From: Paracyclopina nana
Taxonomy: Eukaryota > Arthropoda > Copepoda > Cyclopoida > Cyclopettidae
Assembly: GCA_019096065.1 (NCBI GenBank)
Contig: JAGUCH010000004.1
Span: forward strand, 3,534,001-3,598,000
Direction: 5' to 3'
Length of the DNA: 64,000 nt
In this document: positions 10,047 through 22,432 of the stretch, piece after piece
How the letters are laid out: every line of letters begins with the position of its first letter
Numbering within the stretch: position 1 is the stretch's first letter
Notes under the pieces: model-generated
Database searches by the model: none
Seen by the model: the letters and a program-made list of their open reading frames with translations, nothing else
Told to the model about the DNA's origin: nothing
Program-made: the position numbers and the translations under genes

Positions 10047-10486
10047 GATTGTAATTGTTGGTGGTTGCAAGCAGAACTGCTTTCGCTTGGTTGATTTATC
10101 AAGACACGCCCATGTATACGTGAGTCGAGCTTGATCGACCGGCTTGGGGGATGAAAAAAGCGAGCGGCTTTCGCAACCACGAAACACGGACAGTTTCTTC
10201 CCCTCCTTGTGCGATCACACCTCGATTCGTCAGCTGACTGCGTTATCAAGTGTGCAAACGGAGTGACGTCATCGCGCTTCCTCGGAAATCGTTCAACTCT
10301 ATGTCAATGTCCAAATATGCAAAGATACCTTCATGATTGCCCAAATCTGTTTACCTTTTGAGATTTTTTTGGATGCTTCCATTTGACAAGTTTTTAGAGA
10401 TTACACATTTCTTTCTGGCAATTAAAAAGATGGAACAAAGAGGCGCTCATCTATAGAAGATAATCATTTTTGCGTGTAAAAGGGAT
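10047..10486. other. Gap between biotin-protein ligase stop and PAK start
   Basis: 440 bp. The part near PAK is probably its 5' UTR and promoter (same strand, with a CRE-like site). The rest is AT-rich and featureless. Confidence 0.4.
10264..10271. promoter_or_regulatory. CRE-like TGACGTCA upstream of PAK
   Basis: Perfect TGACGTCA palindrome about 220 bp upstream of the PAK start codon. CREB/ATF factors bind this motif in animals; use here is inferred from position only. Confidence 0.4.
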
Positions 10487-11921
10487 TTATTCACTCTTGG
10501 GCAAGATAAGACCTTGCATCATATCAAAACTATTGTTTCCAGGATGAACAGTCACAACTTTAGCACTTGAAAGAAGTTTAACTCTCAAAAATCCATCCTT
10601 ATCTATGCTCTCAACAATACCTTGCAACGAATCTCCAGAATGGTTAATCACTGAAACTGGTTGATTTTCATGCAACCAATAGGAGTGATACAAACGGAGA
10701 ATTTTGGCAAGTCCATTATCAGACTCTAAATCACGTATGAACTCTTCCAAAGTGTTGAAAACATTGGCCAAAAAGACTTCTCTGCTTAGCAAAGGCCGTC
10801 CATCTTTCTGTAGTAAATCATTTAGGCATAATGTCGGCTGTGAGTTAGCCAAGTTGAATCCAAAGCCCACGTTAAAGCACAGCTTTTCGTTGCAGATGGA
10901 CGAGTAAGCCACAACGCCTCCCATTTTCACTTTGCTTCCATAATAGATATCATTGGGCCATTTGATTTTAAGCGCAATATGTTCCTGAAGGCTGTGAACC
11001 ACAGCCAATGACACAAGATGCTGCAGCAATGAAGCTTTCTGCCCTAAAGCAGACTTCATGCTTGTGACAAGCTGGAACGAAGTCATGGCACATCCGTAAT
11101 TGCTAATCCATACATTTTGTCCACGCCCTCGACCTTTGAGTTGAATGTCAGCAATCACTGCAAGGCCATGCCTCAATTCTTTAGGTCCATCGAGGACATC
11201 AAAAGTTGAATTAATGACTTCCACATGTAAGATATTCTGGCCTAAGTACTCTGTCGTCAATTTAGTCTTGTACTCATTCCAGTTGAAAGTATTAGACTTC
11301 TTTGAGGTACAGATGGGCAAGTATGAATCTGACACTTTGTTAGCCGAGTCAAAGTCGAGCATTAGCCTTGATTGTGGCACAGTACCTGTCATGGCACTTG
11401 AACTGAAAAATGCAGTAGCCTCAGTTAGCTCTGGCTTGTTGGAGGTGCAGAGCCTGCAGAGTGAGGGAAAATTTGCTTGAAAAAATTGGTCTGCACCAAT
11501 CTTTGACGGATTGATCCAACATGATAATTGTTTGATCCAAAATTTACTGTAGCCATCATTTTGCTGGGAGCAAATTCCCCTTAATGAATTCAAGGAAGTA
11601 TTTTGAGCCAAGGGGCAAATGACATTTCCCCCAGCTTTAAAATAGTTCAGTAGCTTGCGTCCTACAACTGACTTCATGTCAACAATTCTTGATGAAGCTA
11701 TCAGAGCAGTCTCATTGGCAGATGGTTCCTGAAAAAGTTTGCTTCATTGTACGCTCTCATTTCTAAAATTCACTATTTACATAGTCAGGGTGCAGTTCTC
11801 CGTGGTAGACAATGAATTTATCACTGTCAATAAAAGGCTTTATTCCGAAAGGATCACCATTCTCCAGGAACAGGACATTGAGAGGCCTAACAACATTTTC
11901 TGTCACATGACTACTCTCCAT
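10487..11921 (-). CDS. HLCS: Biotin-protein ligase (holocarboxylase synthetase)
   Basis: Attaches biotin to the lysine of carboxylases via biotinyl-AMP. Two exons (11921-11781, 11728-10487) give 460 aa. The catalytic domain (about 200-400) contains the biotin-binding block KGRGRGQNVWISNYGCAMTS, then IKWPNDIYY and KMGGVVAYSS, all hallmarks of the family. A C-terminal SH3-like domain ends in GNNSFD. The N-terminal part is shorter than in vertebrate HLCS (726 aa) but longer than in bacterial BirA. Start chosen because the first exon (MESSHVTENVVRPLNVLFLE) is in frame and its donor joins in phase 0. Confidence 0.9.
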
Positions 11922-12285
11922 TTGAAGACATTTGAAAATCTCTGCGTTCGCATGCGAATCGGGTTATTTACATTACATTGTTTACGTTCATAGAAATACA
12001 GATGGCGGAAAATTTAAATTCCGCAAAATCACGCAACTTCCCATTAAATCGCTACACTCTGAAGACTTTTAGTACATTCAAATGATTCAGAAATAAAACT
12101 CAATAAGGGCTTTCTGTCACATGACAAAGAGGATTTTTTAATTGATCACAGGGGCTGAAAAGGCTTTCCTTTCCAGAGGGTTGATTCTGTACTAATACAC
12201 TATAATTCACTCAACTGCATACCTGTCAGGTAGTGAAGTGAAAGCTTTCCATAAGTGGAGGTGCCATCATCATAACAACATTACA
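11922..12285. other. Divergent promoter region HLCS / CEP290
   Basis: Only 364 bp separate the two start codons. It is AT-rich with no clear motif. Confidence 0.4.
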
Positions 12286-15200
12286 ATGCCTCCAAGAGGA
12301 GAGGAGGCTGATTCCACCATGATGGACTGGACTTGGATCAAGTCTTTAAATCCAAAGCAATTGGAGGAGGAGGATTTAGAACGCTTGGTTCCACTCATCT
12401 CTGGTTGGAAGCCAGATGAAAATGAAGAACCATCTAAAGTTATATGCATGTTTAACTTGGCCTCATCAGCTCTTCAATCCAGGGATGAAGATCTTAATGA
12501 AGCAATGGAGGCATTGGGAGACAAAGAGGCCGACAAGGAGACGAAGGAGGAGAACAAAAGACTAAAACGTGAGCTAAAAGAGGTGAAGAAGGAAAATAAA
12601 GAGATGGATAAGCAATTGAAAAGGTTTCAAAAAGCAAAATCTGAAGGAGGTGGGGACGAGGCTCTGGACGATTTGCTAGCGGTTGAACAAGCATTGGAAC
12701 AATCTCAAAAAGAAAATAGAGAGATGGAAAAAGATCTTGAAAGGGAAAGACGCCTGAAAGACGAGCTAGAAAAAAAAGTGGACCTGCTTGGTATGGAGAA
12801 AAAGCAGCTCAAGCGGGATGTGGAGGGATTAAGAGATGAGCTGGAAAATGCAAGAAACAAGACAAGTGAAGATGGAAATTCAACTGGAGGAACAGTAGAT
12901 GAGTTGGAGGAGAAGAGAGTGAGAGAATTGGAGGAAAATATCAGGATGAAGAACAAGCAAATTCATTCACTTATTGAAGATATTGAGCAGACAGAAAAAG
13001 AGAGTGTTGAGTACCAGAACAAAGTGATTGAGCTGAGAGACCAAATGGCTGAAACCACCAAGCAAATGAATGCAATGACAGGTAATGCTGACATATGAAA
13101 TTTAAAGAACATTTTTTTAAAAGAAAAACAATGGCCAAAAGTTACTGGTGAGAACAAAACTTGCCTCAAATAGGCTAGTGACAACAAGTCAAGATTTCAA
13201 TAATATTTTTTAATGCTTTCAACAAACTTTCAGGGGAGTATGTAGCTATGAAAGAAGCAGCTCAACATTACAGCACTATCATAACCAATCTTCAGGAAGA
13301 AAATGATAGAGTAAAAGGCCTTCTAGAGGAACTGATGGAAGACAAGGCAAATAGGGAGAAGCAAATTGACCAAGTAGAGGCAGAGATGGAAAAAAGGGTT
13401 GAACAGATGAAGCAGATACTTGAGTACAAAGAAGCTTCCATTGAGGAGTTAAGAGCAAGGCTTAACAGGGCTCACTTAGAAGGTAACATAGGAGACCAAA
13501 CTTCACAGCAACAGGGACAAGAAAATGTTGCAATGCTCACTCAAGCACTGAGAGACAGAGATGAGCAAATTGAGCAAATGCAAGAAAAGCTAGCTGAGGC
13601 ATCTAGGTAAGGAAGAAGGTCACTTAGACCATATGAAGGTAACAATCTCAAATTTCAGGGAAATTGAGTCTAGTGCTGCATTGATTGAGAGCTTTTCCAA
13701 TGCAGCTAACAAAAAAGGTGGTGATCCTATTCAAAAAAGTCTCCTTAGTGTGAAGGGCCAACTACAAAAAGTAGAACAGAGGACAAGGGATCTTGAACAG
13801 GCTTTGTTGGAAGCAGAAGAAGCAGCCAAGTAAGTCTGCAAGCATTAAAAGGCAGCATGCCCTTACAACATTATTTAACAACATGCTCCCTATCCTTTTA
13901 AGGGAAAAAAGTGAAGAGTTATCAGCTGCAATAGCTCAAATAAGAGCTTATGAAAAAGGTGAGTATGGTCTAGAACAGGCTGTGGACCAATTGCGACAAT
14001 CAAAGAGATCAGAGAAAGTCAAGGATCAGAAGATAGAAGAGTTGACTGGAGTGGCTAATCATTTTCAGTACCATTTTGGTGAAGTTCTTGAAGAAGTCAA
14101 CCAATTAAGAGAAAAAATGGGCCTCAGTCCATACAGCATGGAACAATTTACCTCTGATTCAGTTGCACCTTCAGCTAAAACGTCAACAGACATGGTTAGT
14201 GGAAATATGAAAAAGCTGCAAACCCAAAAGCAAAAGGACAGAGCATTGCTTCAAGTCATGGGTAGAGAAATTGAACGATTGGAAGAGGAAAGGATTCATC
14301 TCAAGACTGAAAACAGAAAAATGGCAAGGCAACTGGGACACAAGGCAGCTGAACTGGGGCTCAATGCTGAAGACCTACAAGCAATCGATGAGTACAAACA
14401 TGCTCTAAAATCTAGAAGAAATGGTAATGCTGACAATGTAGATGTAATCCAAAGGCATGAAAGCATAATAGCCCAGCAAATGGAACTTGAAGAAAAAGAG
14501 GCTGAGATTGAAAAGTTGCAACAAGAGATGGTTGAGTACAAAACTAGGTATGAAGATTTGCTTGAAGAAAATGGTGAGCTGAGAAAAGGCATGCAACAAA
14601 TCCTTGAAGATGTGAAAACTCAAGATGGCAAAAGTGATGTCTTAATACATTGCCCAGCCTTGGAAAAACTGGTAGGAATCCTAGATGCTAGGCATTTATG
14701 GGGAAATTATCACCCTGCAATGAGTCTTAAGGCACAAATTGACAAGCTTGAAGGAGCAAACACCGAACTGAGAGATCAGATCAGAAAGTCAAGATTAGAG
14801 GAGGACAGGTTGACAAATCAGCTACAAAGGGCAAAATCCAAGATGACAGGAATGGAGGCAGAGTTGAGAGAGCTCAGAGATGCTCAAATGCTACAGCAAC
14901 CTTCATCAGGGGCACAAGGGAAGGACCTGAAAGTGGCTATCCCAAGTCTAATTCCTCCATCTTTTCAAACAAGTCCACCTTCACCTTCTCCTCATGGTAT
15001 GTCTGCCACTGGCTCAGAAATGCTATCCAAACTCAACATGCAGCTCATTCAAGTCTTGAATCAGCTAGAAACTAAGGAGGAGCAGTGCAAAATGCTGAAA
15101 GAGGAACTTGAATGTCAACATTCCAAATTAAGTGTTCTAAGGCATCAGCTGGGTCTCATTTATGAACAGTTCTATGAAGAAAGGAAGGATAAAGAAAGGG

Positions 15201-18200
15201 CTTTTGAAGATCAAAGGGAGGAAAACAGGCATCTTAATGAAAGCATTGAGGCAATGAAGGCAAAGATTCAAGAATATGAAAGCCACCTTGAGGCTTTACA
15301 AAATGGAGAAATGGAGTCCAAGTTTGCTGATACAACTAGAAAAATGGTTATATTGAAGTCAAATGAAGCTCTGCTGATTAGGAGATACCAAGCTGTTGAA
15401 GACTCAGAAAACCAGCTTAGAAAAGAGAACAACCATTTGAAAGAAGACTTTGTAAGGATAGAAAACAAATTTATGGAAAAGCTGGGAGCATTGCAAAGGA
15501 ACAAGGAAATGTCATCTTTCAAAATAGATTATTTGCAACAGGCTTTGTCTGAAAGTGTTCCAGTGTCAAGTCTAGAAGAAGCCAATAGCCACTTCAATGA
15601 TTTAACTGCCAAATACAGACTACTACTTGAGCAAGAGCAGGCTCATTCTACCAATGACAGAAAGATTGAAGAGCTGGAGCTAGTGATTGATAACTTGAAC
15701 AATGAAAAAGCCAGGCTGACTGAAGAGCTGCAAGCTGCTAAAGAAAAACTTATTTCTTGTGAAGTTATTGTCACAAGACTTCATAGTGCTGCTTCAGCAG
15801 GAGCTTCTGTAGCTGGAGATGAGTCTCCAGCAGTTAACATGGTACATGATCATCAGTTAGAGAGCCTATCTAAACAGATTGCTACTCTTGAAATGAAAGA
15901 GCTGAATGAGAAACAAAGAGCTGACCACTCAGAAAACAAATCAAAGCTCCTTCAAGCTCAAATAATGCAGTTGGAGAAAAGAAATGAAGAGCTAGAAGTG
16001 AAATTTGCAGATATAGCAAAAGCAAATCTTGAACTTCAGAAACATGAAAGAGCCTTGAGGGACCAATTGCTCACAAGCGTGGCAAAGGAAAAGTTTGACA
16101 ATTTAGCTGAAAAAGTACAATTGCTAGATAAGCAAAGGCATGAAATCAAAATTGAAAATGACAAGTTAAAAGAGGTTTCTGAAGTGGCCAGAAATCAAAT
16201 TGAGCTTTTTGAAAACAGAAAAAATGCTGAGAATCTAGAATTGGAAGCTTTGAGGCATGCTGTAATAGACCTTCAGTCACAAACTGAAGAAAAAAGCTTA
16301 ATTGGAAAGCTTCACAGACAAATTGTTGGTTTCCAAATGAAAGAGAATGAATCTGCTAGCAAAATCAAGCAGCTTGAGAAAAAATTGTCTCATGCCGAGG
16401 CTCATAGTCACAGGCTGCAGCAAAAAGCTGATGAAAAGGAGCTATGGGCTGTTCAAATAAGAACACAGGCATACATCAAAGCCAAGTCCCTATTCAGGAT
16501 CATTCAAGACTTGAGGAGGCAGTATAGTGGATCAGTCCCTCTTTCAAGACAGGAAAAACTTTCGGAAATTTTAAGGGAGCTTAAAGAAGACAAGAGGAGA
16601 GCTTCTATGAAATTGAAGCAGGCAGAGGACAAGCTCAAAGAAGCTCAGGCTAGAGCTGATGAATTAATAGTTAAGCAAGAAAGTGTTGATCAATTCATGA
16701 GTGCTCTAAAACAAGGAGCTGGAACTAAACAAGTAACTGAATGGCAGAAGAAGCTGGAAGAGTTGCGGCTCAGAGAACTAAGGTCAAGAAGGCTTTCTGA
16801 GAGATGGTCAGCAGAAGTCGACCACCTAAGAGAACTGACAACTGCTCAGGCAAGAAAAATTGACCAGTTGGAGGAAGAGTTGGTAAGGATGGAAAACCAA
16901 ATTGAACAGAAACAGCTTGATTGGGAGACAAGAGCTGTAGAACTTGAAGCTATTGAAGAACAGCCCTTGGACAAAAAGATGACCACTGATGGTAATTTCA
17001 AGGTATTGGAGGATGCACTTTTGATTCCCAACCCATCTTGGCCTTTGGCCAAACAGCTTGAACAATCATTGAACATGGTTAAGGCTCAGTCTAAATCCTT
17101 GGATGAAAATAAGAAAAAGCTGGCTGATGCTAGGAAGCTATTGGAAGAGTTCAAAAAGAAGCTTAGGGAAGCTGAGTCAATGATTCTTGCTAAAGACCGA
17201 ATTATTAATGATTTGCGAATGCAAGTCCCTAGCACTGTGGATAGGGCATTAGCAATTGCATCCATAACAGGAGATCACGGATTGCCAGTATCATTGACGA
17301 CAGATTATGAGAGCAAGCAGAGCCTAAATATTGCACAAGCAACAGTTGCCAGTCTCAGAGAAAGATTGGAGCAAAAAGAAGAGACTCTGGCTAGATATGA
17401 AAAAATACTTAAACAAGCCAGGATGGAATTTGAAGCTGAGCTTAGAAGAAAGCAAGAGGAGATAGTGGACCTGAAGAAAAACATTCAAGACTTGAGAAAG
17501 ACAGTTCAGGATATGAAGGTTTCTTCCCTGCCTGTCACTGACTGGGCTAGTCCTAGTAAAGTTATTGTTGAAAAGATGCAGAGAATTGAAGAGCTTGAAG
17601 ATGACATACTAGAATTGCAAACATCCCTAACAGAGCTATCTAGGCAATTAGCAGAGGAGAAAAGCAATGCAGAAAGCTTCAAAATGTCAGCTAATGCCAA
17701 ACAGAAAGAAATTGACCATTTAAAAGATACTTATAACCTTGATTCTCAAGTCCAGCAAAGCCAAACTAAACAAGAAGTAGATAAATACTCTTCAGAGGTT
17801 AAAATGCTCAAGAGCGAGAATGCACTTCTTCAAAATGAACTAAGAGTTGCTAAAGAAGCCATAGAGAAGACTCCCACATCAGTTATGTCATCTCTTGTAG
17901 AAAAGTTGAGAAATGACAATGCTGAGAAGGAAAAGAAGATCAGAGCAATGGGCAGGATCATAGCAGATCTTAAGAATGAGTTGGTTAACTCAGCAGATGC
18001 CAAAGATAGATTAGAGCATGAGCATGACTTTTCTAGAGAAGGCAATGCTGACATTGAGGCCATGGAGGAGACTAGGAAGAAAATGGATGACTTGAACTTC
18101 CAAAATGAAAAGCTTTCCAGACAAGTTGAGATGCTGAAGACAAAACAGGTTTGTACTCACCCATAATTTTCAATAAGCTTGTTTACCTTTTTCTTGTAGA

Positions 18201-19798
18201 TATCTTCATTTGCTGAGATCAAAAGCCTAAAGGAAGAGCTTTCCAAAAAGGGATCTCTTTTGGTGAAACTAAAGGAGGACAAAATGAAAAGACCGAGTAA
18301 TGTATCACCGTCGAAAAGCTCATCAGACAGAGAGAAAGATGAACTGAGAAAGACAATTCGTCAACTTGAGGCAAGATTGAATTCAATCAACAAAGCTGAG
18401 AAACCACTGGAGGAAAATAGGGAGCGAGAAGTTGAGATTCCTGAGCCGGCAATTTCTGACAAGCAGGTGAGCTGTTTTTGGATTACGAAACTGAGATTTC
18501 AGCATTTCAAGATTGATTAGAAAAAAATCAGAGCTAGTTAACTTTTTGCCATCTCCGAATCTGACTTATTTTTCACCATGCTTATTGGCATTTATAATTT
18601 TATCGTTTTTAAATTAACATCATTATTTGTGTTACAGATAAAAACTGCAGCAGAATTGGCTAGATGGGATGAATCTAAGAAATGGTTACATAAAGTTGAT
18701 TCTTTGAAATCAAAGCTGAGTGATGCTGATGCAGAAGTATCCAAATTGAGCAAAACCAACAATGGCCTTAGGGAAATGGTAAGCAGGCTTGAACGGGAGA
18801 AGCTGATTATGGAGAATAGGGCTAAAATGAGTGGTAAAAGCGTGAAAGCTAATATTGCTGACATTAAAAACAAGGAGCTTCAAGTGGAAAATGCAAAGCT
18901 GAGGGAGGAATTGGAAGCTACCAGACATTCTCTTCTAATGCAAGGAACCCAAGGGACTGAAACTTTGAAAATGAGAAATAAATTCTTGCAAGAAAGAATT
19001 GAAGCTCAGGAGAGAAAAATTACAACTCTTGAGCTGGCCAAGAAGGCGGGAGGAGACTCTTCTAAAGTTTTGAAGAAACTTGAAGAGATTCAGGAGAAAG
19101 AAAAGGAATGCCAAAAGCTGAATTTGAAACTTCAAGAAGAAAACATCAATCTGAAAGTTATGCTGGAGCAACATAGACATGATGATCCCATTATTTCAAG
19201 GGCAATTCAAGAGATAAATAGAGTCCATGATGAGTTGAGAGACAGCCATAGTGATGCACTAGCTTTAGAGCTAAAATCTATTGTTCAGCATCTTTCTTCA
19301 GGAACAGCTCCGTCCTCAGAGCCTGTAATGAAATCTCCAAAGAAAATAACCAGTTCTAAATTACTAACTGATGAAATTCAAAAGCTTAAAACGATGAATG
19401 AGGATCTCATAGCCAAACTTGAAGCCAAAAACGTAGAAATGGAGCAGCTGAAAGCTTCTCCAAGCTCATATAAAGCTTTGGTTAGACATGAGCCGACAGG
19501 CTTGCCCTATGCTGTTCCAAATGTAGAGGAAATCAGAAAAATGGAAGTTGACCTTAAAAGAAAATCTGACTTACTGGCTGAGGTTAAAATCTTGTTGAAG
19601 CAAGCTGCTGACAGAGAAAGGACAATTTTGTCTTCTAAAGAAGATCTGTCAGCGAAATTGAAGATGGTGCTTGAAATTGATCCCAAGTCTCCAAGTGAAG
19701 CTCTGGCAAAAGAGCTCAGGCAAGCCCGGCTCACAATTGAAAGGCTTCAATGTGAAAAGAAAGAGTTGGAACACCAAATTCAAGAGTTGGAAAAGTGA
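12286..19798 (+). CDS. CEP290: CEP290, ciliary transition-zone coiled-coil protein
   Basis: Builds Y-links of the ciliary transition zone and centriolar satellites. Six exons join in phase: 12286-13081, 13234-13606, 13659-13829, 13903-18148, 18200-18466, 18638-19798. The product is 2337 aa (human 2479) and almost entirely coiled coil. Family landmarks appear in the expected order: MPP start, AYEKGEYGLEQAVDQL, SLKAQIDKLEG, LSVLRHQLGLIYEQFYEE, ATLEMKELNEKQRADHSENK, IIQDLRRQYSGSVPLSRQEK, VTEWQKKLEELRLRELRS and ELARWDESKKWLHK. One exon of 4.2 kb holds most of the protein, an unusually intron-poor structure. Nothing signals a motile or sensory function directly; presence implies a ciliated cell type. 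Its 3' end faces cereblon, 20 nt between stop codons. Confidence 0.95.
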
Positions 19799-19818
19799 AT
19801 GTTATTTCATTAAAATTG

Positions 19819-21816
19819 CTAAAAAACAATTCTCAAGCCATCCTCTTCCCCATGCCCCTCTTGTGTGTTGTTCATGTTAAGCTGAGGTCTCAAAGACCTT
19901 CTTGAAAGACCCCAGAATTTTTTTGGAACTAGATTTGGCTTTGTTGCTGTGAACTTCCATCCCATGTGGGAATCGCAATATCGACACTGACAAATGGTCC
20001 AAGCGTACCTTTTTGTAGTGAAGAAATCATATCAAATATTGCTCTATCTTCAGATTTCTCTTAAATATTACCCAGGAAACCAACTGTATTCAGCTGAGGG
20101 GTCACCAATCAATGTTAGATTTTTCGTCTTGTACAAAGTCAAGGTTTCATGGACATAACCTCCAGGGTTGACATAGGCTCCTTGCGGGCCTTCACTTGAC
20201 ATGGAAAAAATATTTTCTTGCTTTCCAATCTCCTCGCCGCAGTTGCGGCAACACAAAACTGGGCACTGTAAAAATGATACTATTTAGAGTCCCTTGGGAC
20301 TTTCATTTAAAAGCTTACTTGCTCCATTATACTGATCAGGTATCGAAGTCTTCTTGTGGAGCAGTTCATTTGCAACATGTTTTGTTTGTGTTTGTCATCC
20401 AAGGGCAAATTTGATGCTAGCCAATAAGAAAGCTTTTGAGGTTCTCTTGGGACAGTCACTTGAGTTTGAGAGAAAAGCTTCAAGTTGCCCAGCAATTGAT
20501 GGGCTTTTTCCACAAGGCAATTGCTGTCATATTGCTCATAAACCCAATTTGGAAAGGGCGTCAACGGAATATTGTAAACATGTGTTCTGATGAAGAGGAT
20601 AAGTATATCATTTTCTCTTTTGGTCTTTTTTTCGAAGATTGTCATTACCTTAAATGGTTCTGTTTAGTTAACTTGTAGGGAAAGGCGGGAGGCAAGAATT
20701 CCGCCTTGTTTTCTTTCTCCTTCGATTTAGAAGGCAACCTGAGGCGTGACATGAAGCTTTCGAACAATGACGCAGGCTTAGCCTGGTCGTCCTTTGGTAA
20801 CCTGCAAAAATATTGCATTTAAGTTGACAAAATATTTCTATCTTTTAAATCAACTTGATCAAACTAAACTCACTCTTCGGATGAATAGTCGATTGGGAAA
20901 GGTCTCAGTCTATCCCTAGAACTGAGTCTGATTTGGTGAAAAGGGTCAGGCAGATCGACCTCACGCAGCATCTCAACGGTAGCAATCTTGGTCCCGTCTA
21001 CTTGCCTGCGTTGAGAGAGAATCTTGAACCTTTGCCTTCCTTTGGCCTTGATCTTCAAACCGACTTCCAGACTAGTGGGTGGAGGCTCCCGATACTCGTA
21101 GATTTCTGCTGTGGTGCCAATCTCAGCTTCTTCTACCAGGCCAGGCTGGCTTACTCTGTATCGCTGATGGACAACTCCGAATGTTTTGCTGCCCGAAATC
21201 AGGTTCTTCATCATGGAGATGACGGTGGGGTGGAAGAAATTCAGAGGCAAAGTCTGGCCTGGCATAAGAATGATGCCAGGGCGTGATATCAGTGGCAACT
21301 CTTGGATGAGATCTTCATCAAGAATGGTACGACCAGCAACTTCTTGACCCTCACCCAAGTACTACAGCAAAATGGATAGTCAAAAGTCTTCTTTTCGAAT
21401 CTAAAGGCACTTACGCTATGCTGAGTTGGAAGTTGAGTGTCAAAGCTTTCATTTTGAGCATCTTCAGCTTCATCCTCTGTTTCATCGTCCTCTTCTTCAT
21501 CCTCGGATGCATCTTCATCCTCTTGATTGTTGGGAGTACGATTCAAGACTCCTTCCATATTTCTTAAGGCCAATGCTTGTGCTTCCCAATTTGGCTCATC
21601 TGGAAATGCGCACTCATTTTTCGCTTTTTTCGCGTATTCTACTTGTGCTTACCCAAATGCGGCTGAAACAATTCTTCAGCCACATCATTGCCTTCTTCCG
21701 AATCACTTTCTGAGGCCAGGACCATTTCCTCGGGATTGTCTTGGTCTGAAAGTAATTTGTTGGAAGAAATGCAGCAATAAATTCATTTATGACATTTCTC
21801 ACTCACTTTCCTCCAT
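19819..21816 (-). CDS. CRBN: Cereblon, CRL4 substrate receptor
   Basis: DDB1-binding receptor of the CUL4 E3 ligase. Eight exons: 21816-21807, 21745-21653, 21599-21415, 21361-20874, 20801-20649, 20586-20319, 20265-20072, 20008-19819, total 526 aa (human 442; the acidic N-terminus is longer). The Lon-like domain has [13 protein letters not shown] and FGVVHQR, then [11 protein letters not shown]. The helical DDB1-binding part precedes the CULT domain: zinc Cys pairs CCRNC and CQCRYC, and the tri-Trp pocket in [13 protein letters not shown] and GWKFTATK. The first exon has only 10 coding nt; it is supported by phase and consensus splice sites. Stop codon is 20 nt from that of CEP290, so 3' UTRs must overlap. 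Confidence 0.93.
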
Positions 21817-22432
21817 TTTTGTTGTTTTGGTTGTGACGTCACTCAATGCGTTAGCCAATGAAATTACGCCAAATTGTCCATGCATTCAAGGTAGTGAAAT
21901 GAAAAGCAAGTTGTCACTGATCAACTTTAAATTCTGAATTACAATGCGAAAAACATTTGCACTTGGGGTAATGTCAACCCTAAAAATTGCTTGCTTAGTA
22001 AGAACTTTGAACTATATATCATCCAAATATCCAAGATTCAAGGCAATTTTTATCATTTATGTTAATTTAAAAGTGAGTTTCAGAGCTTTGATACTATTTA
22101 AATCTTGGCTTTAAATTTCAGGGTAGCAAGAACCAAAAAAAAACTCATTCCGATGCATTGCAGTCCTTGATAAATAAAGTTAAAATATCGAGACACCTTT
22201 TTTTGCTCATCTTTATTTCTAAAAAAGTAATTACTAATTGTATAAAGAAACTGGTGTATGCTATGCAATGCGCAGCTTACATCTTACTTCGTGCCTCAAC
22301 TGCTTTTTATCTTTTCATTGCTCGAGCTCTAATTGGTCAAAGTTTAATACACGTGTGCGTAATCCTGCCAGGATTCGAGAGCCTAGGCCTACAGTTCTGT
22401 CACATCTGTCTCTCAGGTTAGCCATTGTGAGA
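21817..22432. other. Divergent interval CRBN / DNAJB9
   Basis: 616 bp, AT-rich in the middle. Besides the CRE/CCAAT pair on the CRBN side, an E-box-like CACGTG lies near 22351 on the DNAJB9 side. No gene or repeat seen. Confidence 0.4.
21834..21841. promoter_or_regulatory. CRE palindrome and CCAAT box upstream of cereblon
   Basis: TGACGTCA lies 18 nt upstream of the CRBN start codon, with GCCAATG close by (about 21853-21859). It sits in the 616-bp interval shared with divergent DNAJB9. Binding by ATF/CREB factors is inferred from the motif only. Confidence 0.45.

Noticed and set aside
10047-10187. N-terminal 47-codon extension of PAK
   Set aside because: In frame and open, but the sequence looks like 5' UTR and the start at 10046 fits the family. 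Kept only as an alternative.
12494-19734. Many long minus-strand frames opposite CEP290
   Set aside because: They are antisense shadows of a Lys/Glu/Leu-rich coiled-coil gene, with no homology of their own.
22330-22420. tRNA-like segment before DNAJB9
   Set aside because: A TTCGAGA-like loop appears, but no cloverleaf stems form.
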